A stretch of 64,000 bases of DNA from JAENVU01 sp963765075 (lineage in GTDB: Bacteria > Actinomycetota > Acidimicrobiia > IMCC26256 > JAENVU01): assembly GCA_963765075.1 (NCBI GenBank), contig CAVXVA010000008.1, positions 868,001 through 932,000 of the forward strand. The letters run 5' to 3'. This document shows, in pieces, positions 8,312 through 17,751 of the stretch. How positions within the stretch are numbered: the stretch's first letter is position 1; each line of letters opens with the position of its first letter. A model generated the notes under the pieces. The model saw only the letters and a list, made by a program, of their open reading frames with translations, ran no database searches and was not told the DNA's origin. Both the position numbers and the translations under genes were made by a program.

Positions 8312-8617
8312 ATGACGCGCATCGTGGTGTCGGGGGAGATTCGGATCGAAGCGGAGGACTTCGTCGCGGCGATGGCGATCGTCGAACCGTTCGTCGCGTT
8401 GACCCAGGCGGAGGTCGGTTGTGTGGCGTACGACTTCTGGGTCGATCCGCGCGATCACGGCCGGATTCGGGTGTTCGAGGAGTGGGAGTCCGAAGCTGAC
8501 CAGCGCGCCCATGCCGAGTCCGCCCACCTCGCCGATTTCTACGCGGCCCTCGCATCGGTGCGAGTGCTCTCGGTCGAGCTGATCCAATACGTCGTGAGCG
8601 CGCACGCGCCCTTGTGA
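8312..8617 (+). CDS. Antibiotic biosynthesis monooxygenase (ABM) domain protein
   Basis: A 101-residue single-domain protein of the dimeric alpha+beta barrel ABM family: VVSGEIRIEAEDF, then GCVAYDFWVDPRDHGRIRVFEEWES, then AHLADFYAALAS. Members include quinol monooxygenase YgiN and (S)-lactate-type dimeric barrels; many have no assigned reaction. It lies ten bases upstream of the adenine deaminase gene on the same strand and may share its transcript. Confidence 0.8.
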   Translation: MTRIVVSGEIRIEAEDFVAAMAIVEPFVALTQAEVGCVAYDFWVDPRDHGRIRVFEEWESEADQRAHAESAHLADFYAALASVRVLSVELIQYVVSAHAPL

Positions 8618-8627
8618 ACATCCGGCC

Positions 8628-9635
8628 ATGATCGATCTGTCGACGTTGCCCAAAGCAGAGCTCCATCTGCATCTCGAGGGGACGCTCGAGCCCGAGCTGA
8701 TGTTCACCCTCGCCGATCGGAACGGGATCGTGCTGCCGTACGCCGATATCGACGCCACGCGCGAGGCCTACGTCTTCGACAACCTGCAGTCGTTCCTCGA
8801 CGTGTACTACGCGGGATGCTCGGTGCTCCGACAGCCCGACGACTTCGCCGACCTGACGCAGGCATACATGGAACGCGCGAGTGCCGATGGCGTTCGCCAC
8901 GCGGAGGTCTTCTTCGATCCTCAGACCCACACCGACCGGGGCGTGCCGTTCGAGGTCGTCGTCGAAGGCGTGCAGTCCGCCCTCGACGCGGGCCGACGAG
9001 ACCTCGGTATCTCCTCCGGTCTGATCCTGTGTTTCCTCCGGCATCTCAGCGCCGACGCGGCCATGGAGACTCTGGAGACGGCACTGACGAACGGCGTCGA
9101 CATCGTGGCGGTCGGTCTCGATTCCTCCGAAGCCGGTCATCCGCCGTCGAAATTCACGGCCGTGTTCGATCGGGCCCGGGCCGCCGGACTCCGGACCGTG
9201 GCGCATGCGGGGGAGGAGGGTCCGCCCCGCTACATCATCGAGGCCCTGGAGCTGCTCCATGCCGAACGGATCGACCACGGAGTCCGCTGCTTGGAGGATC
9301 CAGCCCTCGTTGACCGATTGGTGGAAGACCGCGTGCCGTTGACCGTGTGTCCGCTCTCGAACGTGATGCTCCGGGTGGTGCCGAGCTTGGCCGATCATCC
9401 GGTGCGGCGAATGCTCGAACTCGGGCTCAACGTTTCGATCCACTCTGATGACCCCGCCTATTTCGGGGGGTACCTCGGGGAGAACTTCGCCGCGACGGCC
9501 GCCGCGTTGGCGTTGGCCGACGACCAGATCGTGGAACTTGCGCGCAACTCGTTTCGATCCTCGTTTCTCGACCAGGTCGAGCGCGACTCGTTCCTGGCCG
9601 AAATCGACTCGCTCGTGGCCCGCGGTATGGACTGA
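8628..9635 (+). CDS. Adenine deaminase (adenosine deaminase superfamily)
   Basis: Zn-dependent purine deaminase of 335 residues. Metal and catalytic residues are His13 and His15 (ELHLHLEG), His193 and Glu196 (HAGEEG), and Asp274/Asp275 in HSDDPAYFGGYL. The SDDPAYFGGY form, together with RIDHGVRCLEDP and PLTVCPLSNV, is typical of the adenine deaminase branch (adenine to hypoxanthine) rather than classical adenosine deaminase, so I call it adenine deaminase. Purine salvage role. Confidence 0.85.
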   Translation: MIDLSTLPKAELHLHLEGTLEPELMFTLADRNGIVLPYADIDATREAYVFDNLQSFLDVYYAGCSVLRQPDDFADLTQAYMERASADGVRHAEVFFDPQTHTDRGVPFEVVVEGVQSALDAGRRDLGISSGLILCFLRHLSADAAMETLETALTNGVDIVAVGLDSSEAGHPPSKFTAVFDRARAAGLRTVAHAGEEGPPRYIIEALELLHAERIDHGVRCLEDPALVDRLVEDRVPLTVCPLSNVMLRVVPSLADHPVRRMLELGLNVSIHSDDPAYFGGYLGENFAATAAALALADDQIVELARNSFRSSFLDQVERDSFLAEIDSLVARGMD

Positions 9636-9661
9636 CCCGGGACTCTGCGAGACTCTCCGAG

Positions 9662-10633
9662 GTGCGCGTCGTGGGAACAGTGCTCCAACCGGTGGCGACT
9701 GCGGTCAGTTCGGCGACGGGCACCCTGCTCGTGCCGGTGCGCACGCTCGTCGGTCACGTCGCTCGCTCTGCGCTGGGCGGCCCGCCGCGATCGGGAACCG
9801 AGTTGGAGTTTGCGACCACCGCCGACCCGGGACTGTTCGGTCCCGACTCGGTCACCTGGCGGATCCACGCGGATCGGTCGATGCTGATCGGTGGGCTCCG
9901 GGCACTGCTGCTCCAAGTGCTGCATCCGCTCGCCATCGCGGGCGTGGCCCAACATTCGACCTACCGGCGAGACCCTCTCGGCCGGTTGGCGCGCACGGGC
10001 CGGTTCGTCGCAGCGACCACCTACGGGACCACGCCCGAGGCCGAACGTGCGATCTCGATGGTGACCAACGTGCACCAACGCGTCCGCGGCGTCGCGGCCG
10101 ACGGGCGCCCCTATTCCGCGAGTGATCCGGCGTTGCTGTCGTGGGTGCACAACGTCGAGGTGGATTCCTTCCTGGCTGCGTACCGGCGATACGGGCCGGG
10201 GATCAGCGACGCGGACGCGGACGAGTACGTGCGCGAGATGGCCGTATTGGGGCGCTCGCTCGGTGCGGATGAGGTGCCCGAGACCGCAGCCGCACTCAGT
10301 GCGTGGATCGAGGCGGTCCCCGACTTGACGATGACCAAGGAAGCTCGCGAGACCGTGCGCTTCCTCACGTTCCCGTCACTACCGGTCCGGATGTTGCCGG
10401 CCTACGCGGTGATCGTCGCGGCGGCGGCCGACCTGTTCCCGCTCTCGCGTCGGCTCACGCTCGGGCTTTGGCCGGTGCCGCTCGCGGATCCGTTGGTGGT
10501 CAGACCGAGTGCGACGGCACTGTTGGCTGTGCTCGGCTGGGCGTTGGGTCCGCCGCCCTTGCCGGTCGGCGCGACGTCGGCAGACGGTCACTCCCGGGAA
10601 GCGGTCGGGTTGCCGTCGGCTGCCGAGAGGTGA
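9662..10633 (+). CDS. DUF2236 / MpaB-family oxygenase-like protein
   Basis: A 323-residue protein of the DUF2236 family that includes rubber oxygenase Lcp and fungal MpaB. Conserved blocks seen are RIHADRSMLIGGLRALLLQVLHPLAIAGVAQHS, GRLARTGRFVAATTYGT and WVHNVEVDSFLAAYRRYG. Some members bind heme through a histidine; whether this one does is unknown. GTG start at 9662, 26 bp after the adenine deaminase stop. The 3' end overlaps the convergent GH15 gene by 46 bp. Confidence 0.8.
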   Translation: MRVVGTVLQPVATAVSSATGTLLVPVRTLVGHVARSALGGPPRSGTELEFATTADPGLFGPDSVTWRIHADRSMLIGGLRALLLQVLHPLAIAGVAQHSTYRRDPLGRLARTGRFVAATTYGTTPEAERAISMVTNVHQRVRGVAADGRPYSASDPALLSWVHNVEVDSFLAAYRRYGPGISDADADEYVREMAVLGRSLGADEVPETAAALSAWIEAVPDLTMTKEARETVRFLTFPSLPVRMLPAYAVIVAAAADLFPLSRRLTLGLWPVPLADPLVVRPSATALLAVLGWALGPPPLPVGATSADGHSREAVGLPSAAER

Positions 10634-12391
10634 GCGGCCGCGTTGACCAGGCTCACGTGGGTGAAGGCTTGGGGGAAGTTGCCGAGCTGCTGCTTGGCCA
10701 CCGGGTCGTACTCCTCGGCGAGTAGGCCGACGTCGTTCTGCAGTCCGATCAGCCGTTCGAAGAGCTGGTGGGCATCGTCGAGCCGACCGATCGAGCGCGT
10801 AGTTCTGGGCGAGCCAGAACGAACACGGCAGGAACGCACCTTCGCCTTCGGGAAGACCGTCGATGGCGCCGGTCGGGCTCGTCTTGTAGCGCGCGACGAA
10901 CCCGTCGTGCATCAATGACTCCTCGATCGCGGTGACCGTTCCCGCGACGCGGGGGTCGTCCGCGGGGAGGAAACCGACGAGCGGGAGGATGAGGACTGCC
11001 GCGTCGAGTTGTTTCGATCCGTAGGCCTGGGTGAAGGCGTTGAGTTCGGGGTCGAAGCCCTCGTTGCAGATCTCGGCGTGGATCTCGTCACGGGCCGCGG
11101 TCCACTCTTCGCGCGGGCCGTCGAGCCCGAACTCGTCGATGTTCCGCACCGCACGGTCGAACGCCAGCCACGCCATTCCCTTGGAATGGGTGAAGTGCGC
11201 GCGAGGGCCCCGCACCTCCCAGATGCCTTCGTCGGGATGCCGCCAGCGATCCTGGAGTGAAGCGAGGAGCGCGACCTCGAGGTCCCAGGAGTCGTGGTGC
11301 CCGCCGATCTCGGGCATCAACCGGCGGGTGTGGTACAGCGTTGCGAGTACCTCGCCGTACACGTCGAGTTGGAACTGTCCGCTTGCGGCATTCCCGACCC
11401 GGACGGGAACGCTGTTGCAGTATCCGGCGAGCCAGTCCAGCGTGTACTCGCGCAGGCGGCGCTCCCCGGCCGGCCCGTACATGATCTGGAGGTCCTCGGG
11501 ATCGCCGGCCACCGCGCGGACGAGCCAGTCCCGCCACGCCAACGCCTCCTCGGTGTACCCGCCGGTGGTCAGAGCGACCAGGGTGAGTGTCGCGTCCCTG
11601 AGCCAGCAATAGCGGTAGTCCCAGTTGCGGACGCTTCCGATCCATTCCGGGAGCGACGTGGTCGGAGCAGCCACGATCCCCCCCGTTGGCGCGTAGGTCA
11701 GTGCCTTGAGGGTGATGAGCGATCGTTTGACTTCGGGTTGCCACTGGCCGGCGTAGGTGCAGTTGTCGGACCACTGCCGCCACCAGCGCTCGGTGTCCTG
11801 GATCACCTGGTCCGGATCCATCGCCGCCGGAACCGGTTTGTGAGACGCGTAGTAGGCCAGCACGAACGGGACGGACTCGCCGGCGCGGAGCACGAAGTCG
11901 GCCACGCTCGTCGGGCCCGCGCCGTGGATGCGGACGGGCGACCGCAACACCATCGCGTCGGGGCCGGCGACGAAATGGAGTCCCTCGCGGTCGCGGCGCA
12001 CCCACGGGACGATGGAGCCGTAGTCGAACCGCACGACGAGTTCCATGTGGATCGGCACCCGGCCACTCAGACACTCGACGACCCGCACGATGTCGACGGA
12101 GTGGTCGCCGACCGGCATGCAGTCGGTCACGCGGATCACGCCGTCATCGGTGTGGAACGTGGTCTCGAGGACGAGCGTGTCGTCGAGGTACCGCCGATCG
12201 ACCCGTTGGAGACCACCGGCCGGAGCGATCTGCCAGTGGCCGTTCTCCGGGGTCCCGACCAGCGCACCGAACACCGCGCCCGAATCGAAGCGGGGCGCGC
12301 ACCACCAGTCGATAGAACCGTCCCGACCTACCAACGCCGCGGTACGGGTGTCACCGATCAGCGCGTAGTCCTCGATGCGGTTTGGCGCCAT
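10588..12391 (-). pseudogene. Glycoside hydrolase family 15 (glucoamylase/trehalase), frameshifted
   Basis: Would encode a GH15 enzyme of about 600 residues acting on alpha-glucosides (glucoamylase or trehalase). The N-terminal beta domain starts MAPNRIEDYALIGDTRTAALVGRDGSIDWW; the (alpha/alpha)6 barrel has WIGSVRNWDYRYCWLRDA. The frame is intact from 12391 to 10793 (up to FWLAQNYAL); the rest (IGRLDDAHQLFERL, then EEYDP with the second catalytic Glu, to the stop at 10588) reads in the +1 frame from 10791. Skipping one base (10792) restores a full-length family member. Both halves are well conserved, so a sequencing indel is as likely as real inactivation. Confidence 0.85.
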
Positions 12392-12429
12392 GAACGCCAC
12401 GCTACCGGCGCGGTCGGACCCTCGGATCG

Positions 12430-13329
12430 CTACCGCGCGGATGCGACGGTCACGTGGAGGCTGCGATGTTGGGACCCAAAGGACGGCCCGGTGCCGCGGT
12501 GGCGCACGGCGAGGCTCGGCCCGAGCAACGCGTGGTCGATAGGAATGCGCAGCAGGATGTTGGACTCGGGCCACGACGGTTGGATGCCGAACCCGTCGAG
12601 AGAGTTCGTGAGCCGGCCATGTTCCAAGACCCGAGCGAACGCCGCGGACCACGGGGTCGTGTTGAAGTCGCCCATCACGATCCGCCGATCCGGACGGGCG
12701 CGGCTCCAACGGGCCGCGGCGTCGAGCGCTTGATCTCGGTGCCGGGTTCGCTGCGGCGTCGTCGGCGAATCGGTGCCGAACACCACCATCGCTATCGGAG
12801 CGGGCCCGGTGATGGTCAGTTCCACCGCCGATCGACCGAACTTCGGATCTCGGGGGTGGCGGATGCCGGTGATGGGCACGCGACTCAACACGACGGTCCG
12901 GACGAACTCGGGTCGGGCCACCACGTGGGCGCCGGTCTGGTCGACGCGGTACCCGGGCACGACGTGGGTCAGCGCCGGAACATCGGACTGCACCGGATCG
13001 AGGACGACGAAGACGTCGGGTCGGAGTTGGGCGAGATAGCGGCCAAGTGCAGCGACATCGATTGGCCGAGTCTGGGCGTTCAGGTGTCCGACCGTCACGC
13101 TCGCCGAGCGCGGATTCGACGGTCGGGCCGAGCGCGCCAGGGTGCGACCCACGATCGTGCCGTTCACCAGGATTGCGATCGCAATCAGGACCAGGCTGAC
13201 CCGCGCCTTGGTCAGCGCAGCGGCCAATGCGATGGCGAGGCTGGCGATCAGGAGTTGCACCGGGAAGTTGGTCAGCAGACCGAACGGCCAGGTATGCCAT
13301 TCCATCTGCGCAACGAGCGTGACGACCAA
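12430..13329 (-). CDS. Endonuclease/exonuclease/phosphatase-family protein
   Basis: About 299 residues with two N-terminal membrane helices (LVVTLVAQ and WPFGLLTNFPVQLLIASLAIALAA) followed by an EEP-fold domain. Catalytic-type motifs appear in order: VGHLNAQTRP, LRPDVFVVLDP, MGDFNTTPWS, IDHALLG and GSQHRSLHV. Such membrane-anchored EEP proteins in Actinobacteria are presumed phosphodiesterases or phosphatases acting outside the cytoplasmic membrane; no substrate can be assigned. The start (TTG at 13329) is uncertain since the frame stays open a little further upstream. Confidence 0.78.
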   Translation of the reverse strand: MVVTLVAQMEWHTWPFGLLTNFPVQLLIASLAIALAAALTKARVSLVLIAIAILVNGTIVGRTLARSARPSNPRSASVTVGHLNAQTRPIDVAALGRYLAQLRPDVFVVLDPVQSDVPALTHVVPGYRVDQTGAHVVARPEFVRTVVLSRVPITGIRHPRDPKFGRSAVELTITGPAPIAMVVFGTDSPTTPQRTRHRDQALDAAARWSRARPDRRIVMGDFNTTPWSAAFARVLEHGRLTNSLDGFGIQPSWPESNILLRIPIDHALLGPSLAVRHRGTGPSFGSQHRSLHVTVASAR

Positions 13330-13434
13330 CGCGACGACTGCCGCGATGAAGACAGGAATTCGGAGAAAGGTGCGCGGGCCGATGGCTCAAGGTACCCGCC
13401 GACGTGCCGCGCTCCTGCGTCCTACGATTGGCCG

Positions 13435-14250
13435 ATGCCGATCACCATCGATCCCATGACCGCCACCATCGGTGCGGAGATCGGCGGCGTCGATCTGGCC
13501 GGTGACCTCTCCGCCGAGACGATCGCCGAGATCCGCGCCGCCCTGCTCGATTGGAAAGTGATCTTCTTCCGAGACCAGCGCGGCCTCGATCGCGAACGCC
13601 ACGTGGCCTTCGGGCGAGCCTTCGGCGACCTCGAAATCCATCCGCTCACACCGGCGGACCAGAAGGAAACCGAGATCTTTGTGCTGCCGGCCGGTGGAAC
13701 GCACAAAGCGCCGGGCGTGTGGCACAGCGATGTGACCTGGCGGCCGGAGCCGTCGCTGGGATCTATCCTGCGAGCCGTGGAACTCCCGCCCATCGGCGGC
13801 GACACACTGTGGGCCGACATGGCCGCGGCCTACGACTTGCTGGACGACGCCACCAAGGAGCAGATCGACGAGTTGGTCGCGCTGCACGATTACGTCCGCG
13901 CCTTTGGCCACAACCAGCCGTCCGAGGTGCAGGACCAGATGCGGGCCAAGCATCCCACCGTCGAGCACCCGGTGATCCGCACCCATCCCGAGACCGGGCG
14001 CAAGACGATCTACGTCAACGCCGGGTTCACCTGCGGGATCAAGGGGATGGACACAGTTGAGGCCTACCCGCTGCTCGATCGACTTCAGCGTCAGGCCAGC
14101 ATTCCTGACGTTCAGGTCCGGTTCAGGTGGGAGCCGGGCAGCGTCGCCTTTTGGGACAACCGCGCGACCCAGCACATCGTGAGCAACGACTTTCTCCCTG
14201 CCCGCCGGGTCATGGAACGCGTGACCGTCGTCGGCGACCGACCGTATTGA
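13435..14250 (+). CDS. TauD/TfdA-family 2-oxoglutarate-dependent dioxygenase
   Basis: A 271-residue Fe(II)/2-oxoglutarate oxygenase. The iron triad is His97-x-Asp99 (GVWHSDVTW) with His247 (WDNRATQH), and Arg262 in VMERVTV should bind 2-oxoglutarate. The family head is also typical (IGAEIGGVDLAGDLS, VIFFRDQ). Members attack taurine, aryloxyacetates or similar acids; the substrate is unknown here. It ends 77 bp before the flavin monooxygenase gene, and a 48-bp hairpin repeat fills that gap. Confidence 0.9.
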   Translation: MPITIDPMTATIGAEIGGVDLAGDLSAETIAEIRAALLDWKVIFFRDQRGLDRERHVAFGRAFGDLEIHPLTPADQKETEIFVLPAGGTHKAPGVWHSDVTWRPEPSLGSILRAVELPPIGGDTLWADMAAAYDLLDDATKEQIDELVALHDYVRAFGHNQPSEVQDQMRAKHPTVEHPVIRTHPETGRKTIYVNAGFTCGIKGMDTVEAYPLLDRLQRQASIPDVQVRFRWEPGSVAFWDNRATQHIVSNDFLPARRVMERVTVVGDRPY

Positions 14251-14263
14251 GCTCGTCTGGCCC

Positions 14264-14311
14264 GAACCAACGCGCGCTCCGCACCCCAGAGGGTGCGCAA
14301 CCGGCGCGGGT
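14264..14311. repeat. 48-bp hairpin repeat, copy 1
   Basis: Begins GAACCAACGCGCGC and ends CAACCGGCGCGGGT; the centre contains CGCACCCCAGAGGGTGCG, a stem of about seven pairs with a CAGA loop. The outer ends (CCAAC and GTTGG, the latter at 14310-14314) can pair too. A second copy at 48762-48809 differs at only two of 48 bases. It lies between two co-directional genes. Confidence 0.85.
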
Positions 14312-14327
14312 TGGGTGGGGGTTCCGC

Positions 14328-15755
14328 GTGGCCGTCATCGGTGCCGGAATGTCCGGCATCCTGGCGGCGATCAAACTGGCTGAGGCCGGCTACGACGACG
14401 TCGTGGTCTTCGAGAAGGCTGATCGCGTCGGCGGTACCTGGCGAGAAAACACCTATCCGGGTATCGCCTGCGACGTGCCGTCGCACTTGTACTCGTATTC
14501 GTTCGCCCCGAACCCGGAGTGGAGCCACACCTTCTCACCGGGGCATGAAATCCTCGCCTACTTCGAAGGAGTTGCGCGCGACTCCGGAGTCATGGATCGA
14601 GTGCGCTTCGGGACCGAGGTGTGCCGAGCCGAGTTCGTCGACGGCCGGTGGCGGCTCGACACCGGTCAGGGGGTGCCGGAAACGTTCGACGTCGTGATCG
14701 GTGCCACGGGGGTGCTTCATCATCCGAAGTTGCCCGACATTACCGGCATCGACTCGTTCACCGGCGCGGCGTTTCACAGCGCCCGCTGGGACCACTCGAT
14801 CTCACTCGACGACGCGCGGGTCGGTGTGATCGGCACCGGATCGACGGCAGTACAGATCACCACCGCGCTGGCCCGACGCGCCGCGCACTTCACTTTGTTC
14901 CAGCGGACTGCGCAGTGGGTGCTGCCCCAAGCCAACCAGCCCTACTCCGAGGAAGAACGGGATGAGTTCCGTGCCCATCCGGAACGGCTCATCGAACTTC
15001 ACGACAATCTCGCAGTGGCGTTCGGCGGGTTCGCGAGTGCGGTGATCGACGCCGACTCGGTGGGCATGGAGATGATCGAGCGGATGTGCCTCTCGAACCT
15101 CGAGACGGTGCGCGATCCAGAGCTGCGTGAGCGACTCCGTCCTACCTATCGAGCGGCATGCAAACGGTTGGTGGTCGCGCCCGACTTCTACGAGGCCATG
15201 CAGGAGCCGACCGTCGAACTGGTGACGTCAGGCATCGACGGGGTGGAGCCGAGCGGGGTCCGTACCGCCGACGGCGTGCTCCACGAACTCGACGTGTTGG
15301 TGTTCGCCACCGGATTCCGTGCCGACGCGTTCGTTCGTCCGATGGAGGTCATCGGTGTCGATGGGCAGACCTTGGAGTCCGCGTGGTCGCCCCGCCCCAA
15401 CGCGTACCTCTCGATGACCGTTCCCGGGTTCCCGAACTTCTTCCTCATCAACGGGCCCAACGGTCCGGTGGGGAACTTCTCGCTCATCGAGGTGGCCGAG
15501 CTGCAGTTCGGCTACATCCAGGCACTCGTCGACGGCCTGGCCCGGGGCGAGTACCGCACGGTCAGCCCCACGGTCGAGGCCATGGACGCGCACGAGGCCG
15601 CCCGGGTCGAGGCCGCGCAACAGTCGATCTGGGTGACCGGCTGTCAGAGCTGGTATCTCGACGACCGGGGCATTCCCGCGACGTGGCCGTGGACCTTCGA
15701 CCATTTCCGTTCGGTCATGGCCGCGCCGGATCCGTCGGCGTTCGAGTATCACTGA
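14328..15755 (+). CDS. Baeyer-Villiger-type flavin monooxygenase
   Basis: A 475-residue FAD/NADPH monooxygenase. The FAD motif GAGMSG is at the N terminus (residues 5-10), VGGTWRENTYPGIACDVPSHLYSYSFAPNPEW follows, and the Baeyer-Villiger fingerprint FxGxxxHxxxWD is at residues 144-155. A second Rossmann motif (GTGSTAVQI) binds NADPH. It should insert oxygen next to a ketone or oxidise a heteroatom; related enzymes act on cyclic ketones and phenylacetone. The start is the GTG at 14328, right at the start of the FAD-binding strand, with a G-rich stretch before it. The 3' end overlaps the sterol desaturase gene. Confidence 0.88.
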   Translation: MAVIGAGMSGILAAIKLAEAGYDDVVVFEKADRVGGTWRENTYPGIACDVPSHLYSYSFAPNPEWSHTFSPGHEILAYFEGVARDSGVMDRVRFGTEVCRAEFVDGRWRLDTGQGVPETFDVVIGATGVLHHPKLPDITGIDSFTGAAFHSARWDHSISLDDARVGVIGTGSTAVQITTALARRAAHFTLFQRTAQWVLPQANQPYSEEERDEFRAHPERLIELHDNLAVAFGGFASAVIDADSVGMEMIERMCLSNLETVRDPELRERLRPTYRAACKRLVVAPDFYEAMQEPTVELVTSGIDGVEPSGVRTADGVLHELDVLVFATGFRADAFVRPMEVIGVDGQTLESAWSPRPNAYLSMTVPGFPNFFLINGPNGPVGNFSLIEVAELQFGYIQALVDGLARGEYRTVSPTVEAMDAHEAARVEAAQQSIWVTGCQSWYLDDRGIPATWPWTFDHFRSVMAAPDPSAFEYH

Positions 15756-16872
15756 ACTCTTCGGTGAGGTCGATGACGTCGTCGAGCGCGGTGGCGGCCG
15801 CCGTCCGTTCCGCCCGTCGGGCGTAGGACCAGCCGGGCCCGCGCAGCACATGACTCGCGCGGTCCTTCCAGGTCGTGGCCCGACCGACATCGCGGAGCAT
15901 CTCGATGTGTTCGTGCGCGGCAATCCGCGCCGGATTGAACGTGTTGATGTTGGTGGTCAGGCCGTAGACGACCTTTTCGGCCTCGGGTTCGAACGTGCCG
16001 AAGAGGCGATCCCACACGATGAGAATGCTGCCGTGGTTCCGGTCGAGGTATTGCGGATTGCTGCCGTGGTGCACGCGGTGATGTGACGCGGTGTTGAAGA
16101 CCTGCTCGAACGGCCCCAGCTTCGGAATCGTCTCGGTGTGAATCCAGTACTGGTAGAGCAGGTTGATCCCACGTGCCTGCAGGATGAGCCGCGGGCGGAT
16201 GCCGAGGCCGGCGAGGAGTCCGTAGGGGACGAACGTCCCGAAGACGTCGGCGACGGGCTGACGCAGCGCAGTCGAGAGGTTGTACCGCTCGCTGGAATGA
16301 TGCACGACGTGGATCGCCCACATGTAGCGACTCGTGTGCATGAAGCGGTGATTCCAGTAGTAGATGAAGTCCCAACCGAAGATCGCCGCGGCCAACGCGC
16401 CGGGACCATCGCCGAGGTCGGGGCCGATTCGTCGTTCCCACATCGCCTTCGAGTTGCCGTGTGCGGTCCAGCCCGACGTGATGGCGAAGCCACCGGTCGC
16501 GACGGCCGTCATGCTTCCGGCGCGTGCGACGCGTTCGGCGGCGCGCCGTACCGAGCGGCGTCGGGGTGATGCGTCCGGGCCCGGGTCGCGGGCGAGACGG
16601 TCCGCGATCAGGGTCGTGACCACCGCGCCGGCCGCGGTGGCGACGAGCGCTTTGCGGTACCGCGCGGTGCGAGGTCCGAACGCGGCGATGATCGACGGTC
16701 CGACGGTGCCGGCGACCACGCTCAGCACTCCCATGGCGAGACTGGCGCGAGTGTCGCGGGCTTCGTAGTCGCCGGCCGAAGGTCCTCGGGTCGCGGCCCG
16801 ACGTTTGAGTACTTGGTGTTCGATCGCCATGGTGGCGAAGTATCCGGGCGTCGCCGAGACGGTCAGGTCCAT
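15715..16872 (-). CDS. Fatty acid hydroxylase / sterol desaturase family membrane protein
   Basis: Diiron membrane oxygenase of 385 residues. Histidine clusters of the family are clear: HRFMH, then HVVHHSS, and HHRVHHGSN, spaced as in ERG3/FA-hydroxylase proteins. Hydrophobic stretches around residues 45-90 and 120-190 give the membrane core. It likely hydroxylates or desaturates a lipid or carotenoid. ATG at 16872 is preceded by AAGGGG. The neighbouring BVMO is convergent, so a shared pathway is possible but not shown. Confidence 0.87.
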   Translation of the reverse strand: MDLTVSATPGYFATMAIEHQVLKRRAATRGPSAGDYEARDTRASLAMGVLSVVAGTVGPSIIAAFGPRTARYRKALVATAAGAVVTTLIADRLARDPGPDASPRRRSVRRAAERVARAGSMTAVATGGFAITSGWTAHGNSKAMWERRIGPDLGDGPGALAAAIFGWDFIYYWNHRFMHTSRYMWAIHVVHHSSERYNLSTALRQPVADVFGTFVPYGLLAGLGIRPRLILQARGINLLYQYWIHTETIPKLGPFEQVFNTASHHRVHHGSNPQYLDRNHGSILIVWDRLFGTFEPEAEKVVYGLTTNINTFNPARIAAHEHIEMLRDVGRATTWKDRASHVLRGPGWSYARRAERTAAATALDDVIDLTEEFSDTRTPTDPARP

Positions 16873-17025
16873 CAGTGACCCCTTCTGAAGATGCGCGCCG
16901 AGATTCGAATGCGGATGGCCGATGATCGCGTTCCCGGGCCGTGGTGCGCAATGCCAGTGGTGGCGACGGGCCCGGTGACCGGGTCGCCGGTGGCGGCGAG
17001 GTCGTCGATGCGAGAAGCTGTGCTG

Positions 17026-17727
17026 ATGGGGATGGAGATCCGACGGGTGGTCGTCCTGGCACCGATGCCCAGCGAGATGGCGCCGATTGTGGCAGCACTC
17101 CAACTCCAGCGAGACGACGCCGGCGTTCGTCGCGGCCGGGTCGGCCGGGTCGAGGTCGTCGCGGAGTCCACGGGCATGGGCCTCGAACGCGCGACCACGG
17201 CGGCGATCCGGGCGATCGGGACGCACGATCCGAACCACGTCGTGGTGGTTGGGATCGCTGGTGGCGTGGGCGCGAGTGTCGTGGGGGAGTTGGTGTGCCC
17301 GGTGACGGTCATCGATGGTGCCACGGGCCGCCGCTATGCCGCACAACCTCTCAGTGATGCCAACGGCGTGATCTCCTCCTCGGACGACTTCGTGGTCGAT
17401 CCGGCCGCGGTCGCAGCGCTGATCGCGTCGGGTGTCTGCGCCATCGATATGGAGACGGCCGCCGTCGCCGCGGCATGTGGGGAACGCCACATCGCATGGT
17501 CGGCAATCCGTGTGATCAGCGATCGTGCGACGGATCATCCCGACGCCGCCGTGGTGGGTCTCGCCAACGCCGATGGATCTCCGAACCTGCGCGCCGCTCT
17601 CGCGTTCATGGCCAGGAATCCGAGACGGATTCCGCAGCTGATGCGGCTCGGACGTGATTCTCAACGGGCCGCTCGCGCGGCGGCTGCGGAACTCCGCCGT
17701 CAGCTCGAACTGGTCGCAGCCGGCTGA
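17026..17727 (+). CDS. MTA/SAH nucleosidase-like phosphorylase-family protein
   Basis: PNP/UDP phosphorylase fold, about 233 residues. It opens MGMEIRRVVVLAPMPSEMAPI, then has STGMGLERATTAAIRAI, VVVVGIAGGVG and CAIDMETAAVAAACG, where the MET motif contacts the ribose and the following AIRVISD holds the catalytic Asp. It resembles 5'-methylthioadenosine/S-adenosylhomocysteine nucleosidases and futalosine hydrolases. Two ATGs, 17026 and 17032, are both reasonable starts; I use the first because GAGAAG lies upstream. Confidence 0.82.
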   Translation: MGMEIRRVVVLAPMPSEMAPIVAALQLQRDDAGVRRGRVGRVEVVAESTGMGLERATTAAIRAIGTHDPNHVVVVGIAGGVGASVVGELVCPVTVIDGATGRRYAAQPLSDANGVISSSDDFVVDPAAVAALIASGVCAIDMETAAVAAACGERHIAWSAIRVISDRATDHPDAAVVGLANADGSPNLRAALAFMARNPRRIPQLMRLGRDSQRAARAAAAELRRQLELVAAG

Positions 17728-17751
17728 ACCGGTCGGTCGATGCCGCGGCGG

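Noticed and set aside
10379..13390. A single 1003-residue minus-strand frame
   Set aside because: Its middle is the GH15 gene; the N-terminal third is the shadow of the EEP-family gene and the C-terminal part is out of frame after the GH15 frameshift.
15715..17664. A 649-residue extension of the sterol desaturase frame
   Set aside because: The upstream part overlaps the nucleosidase gene antisense and has arginine/histidine-rich shadow composition; the ATG at 16872 has a ribosome site.
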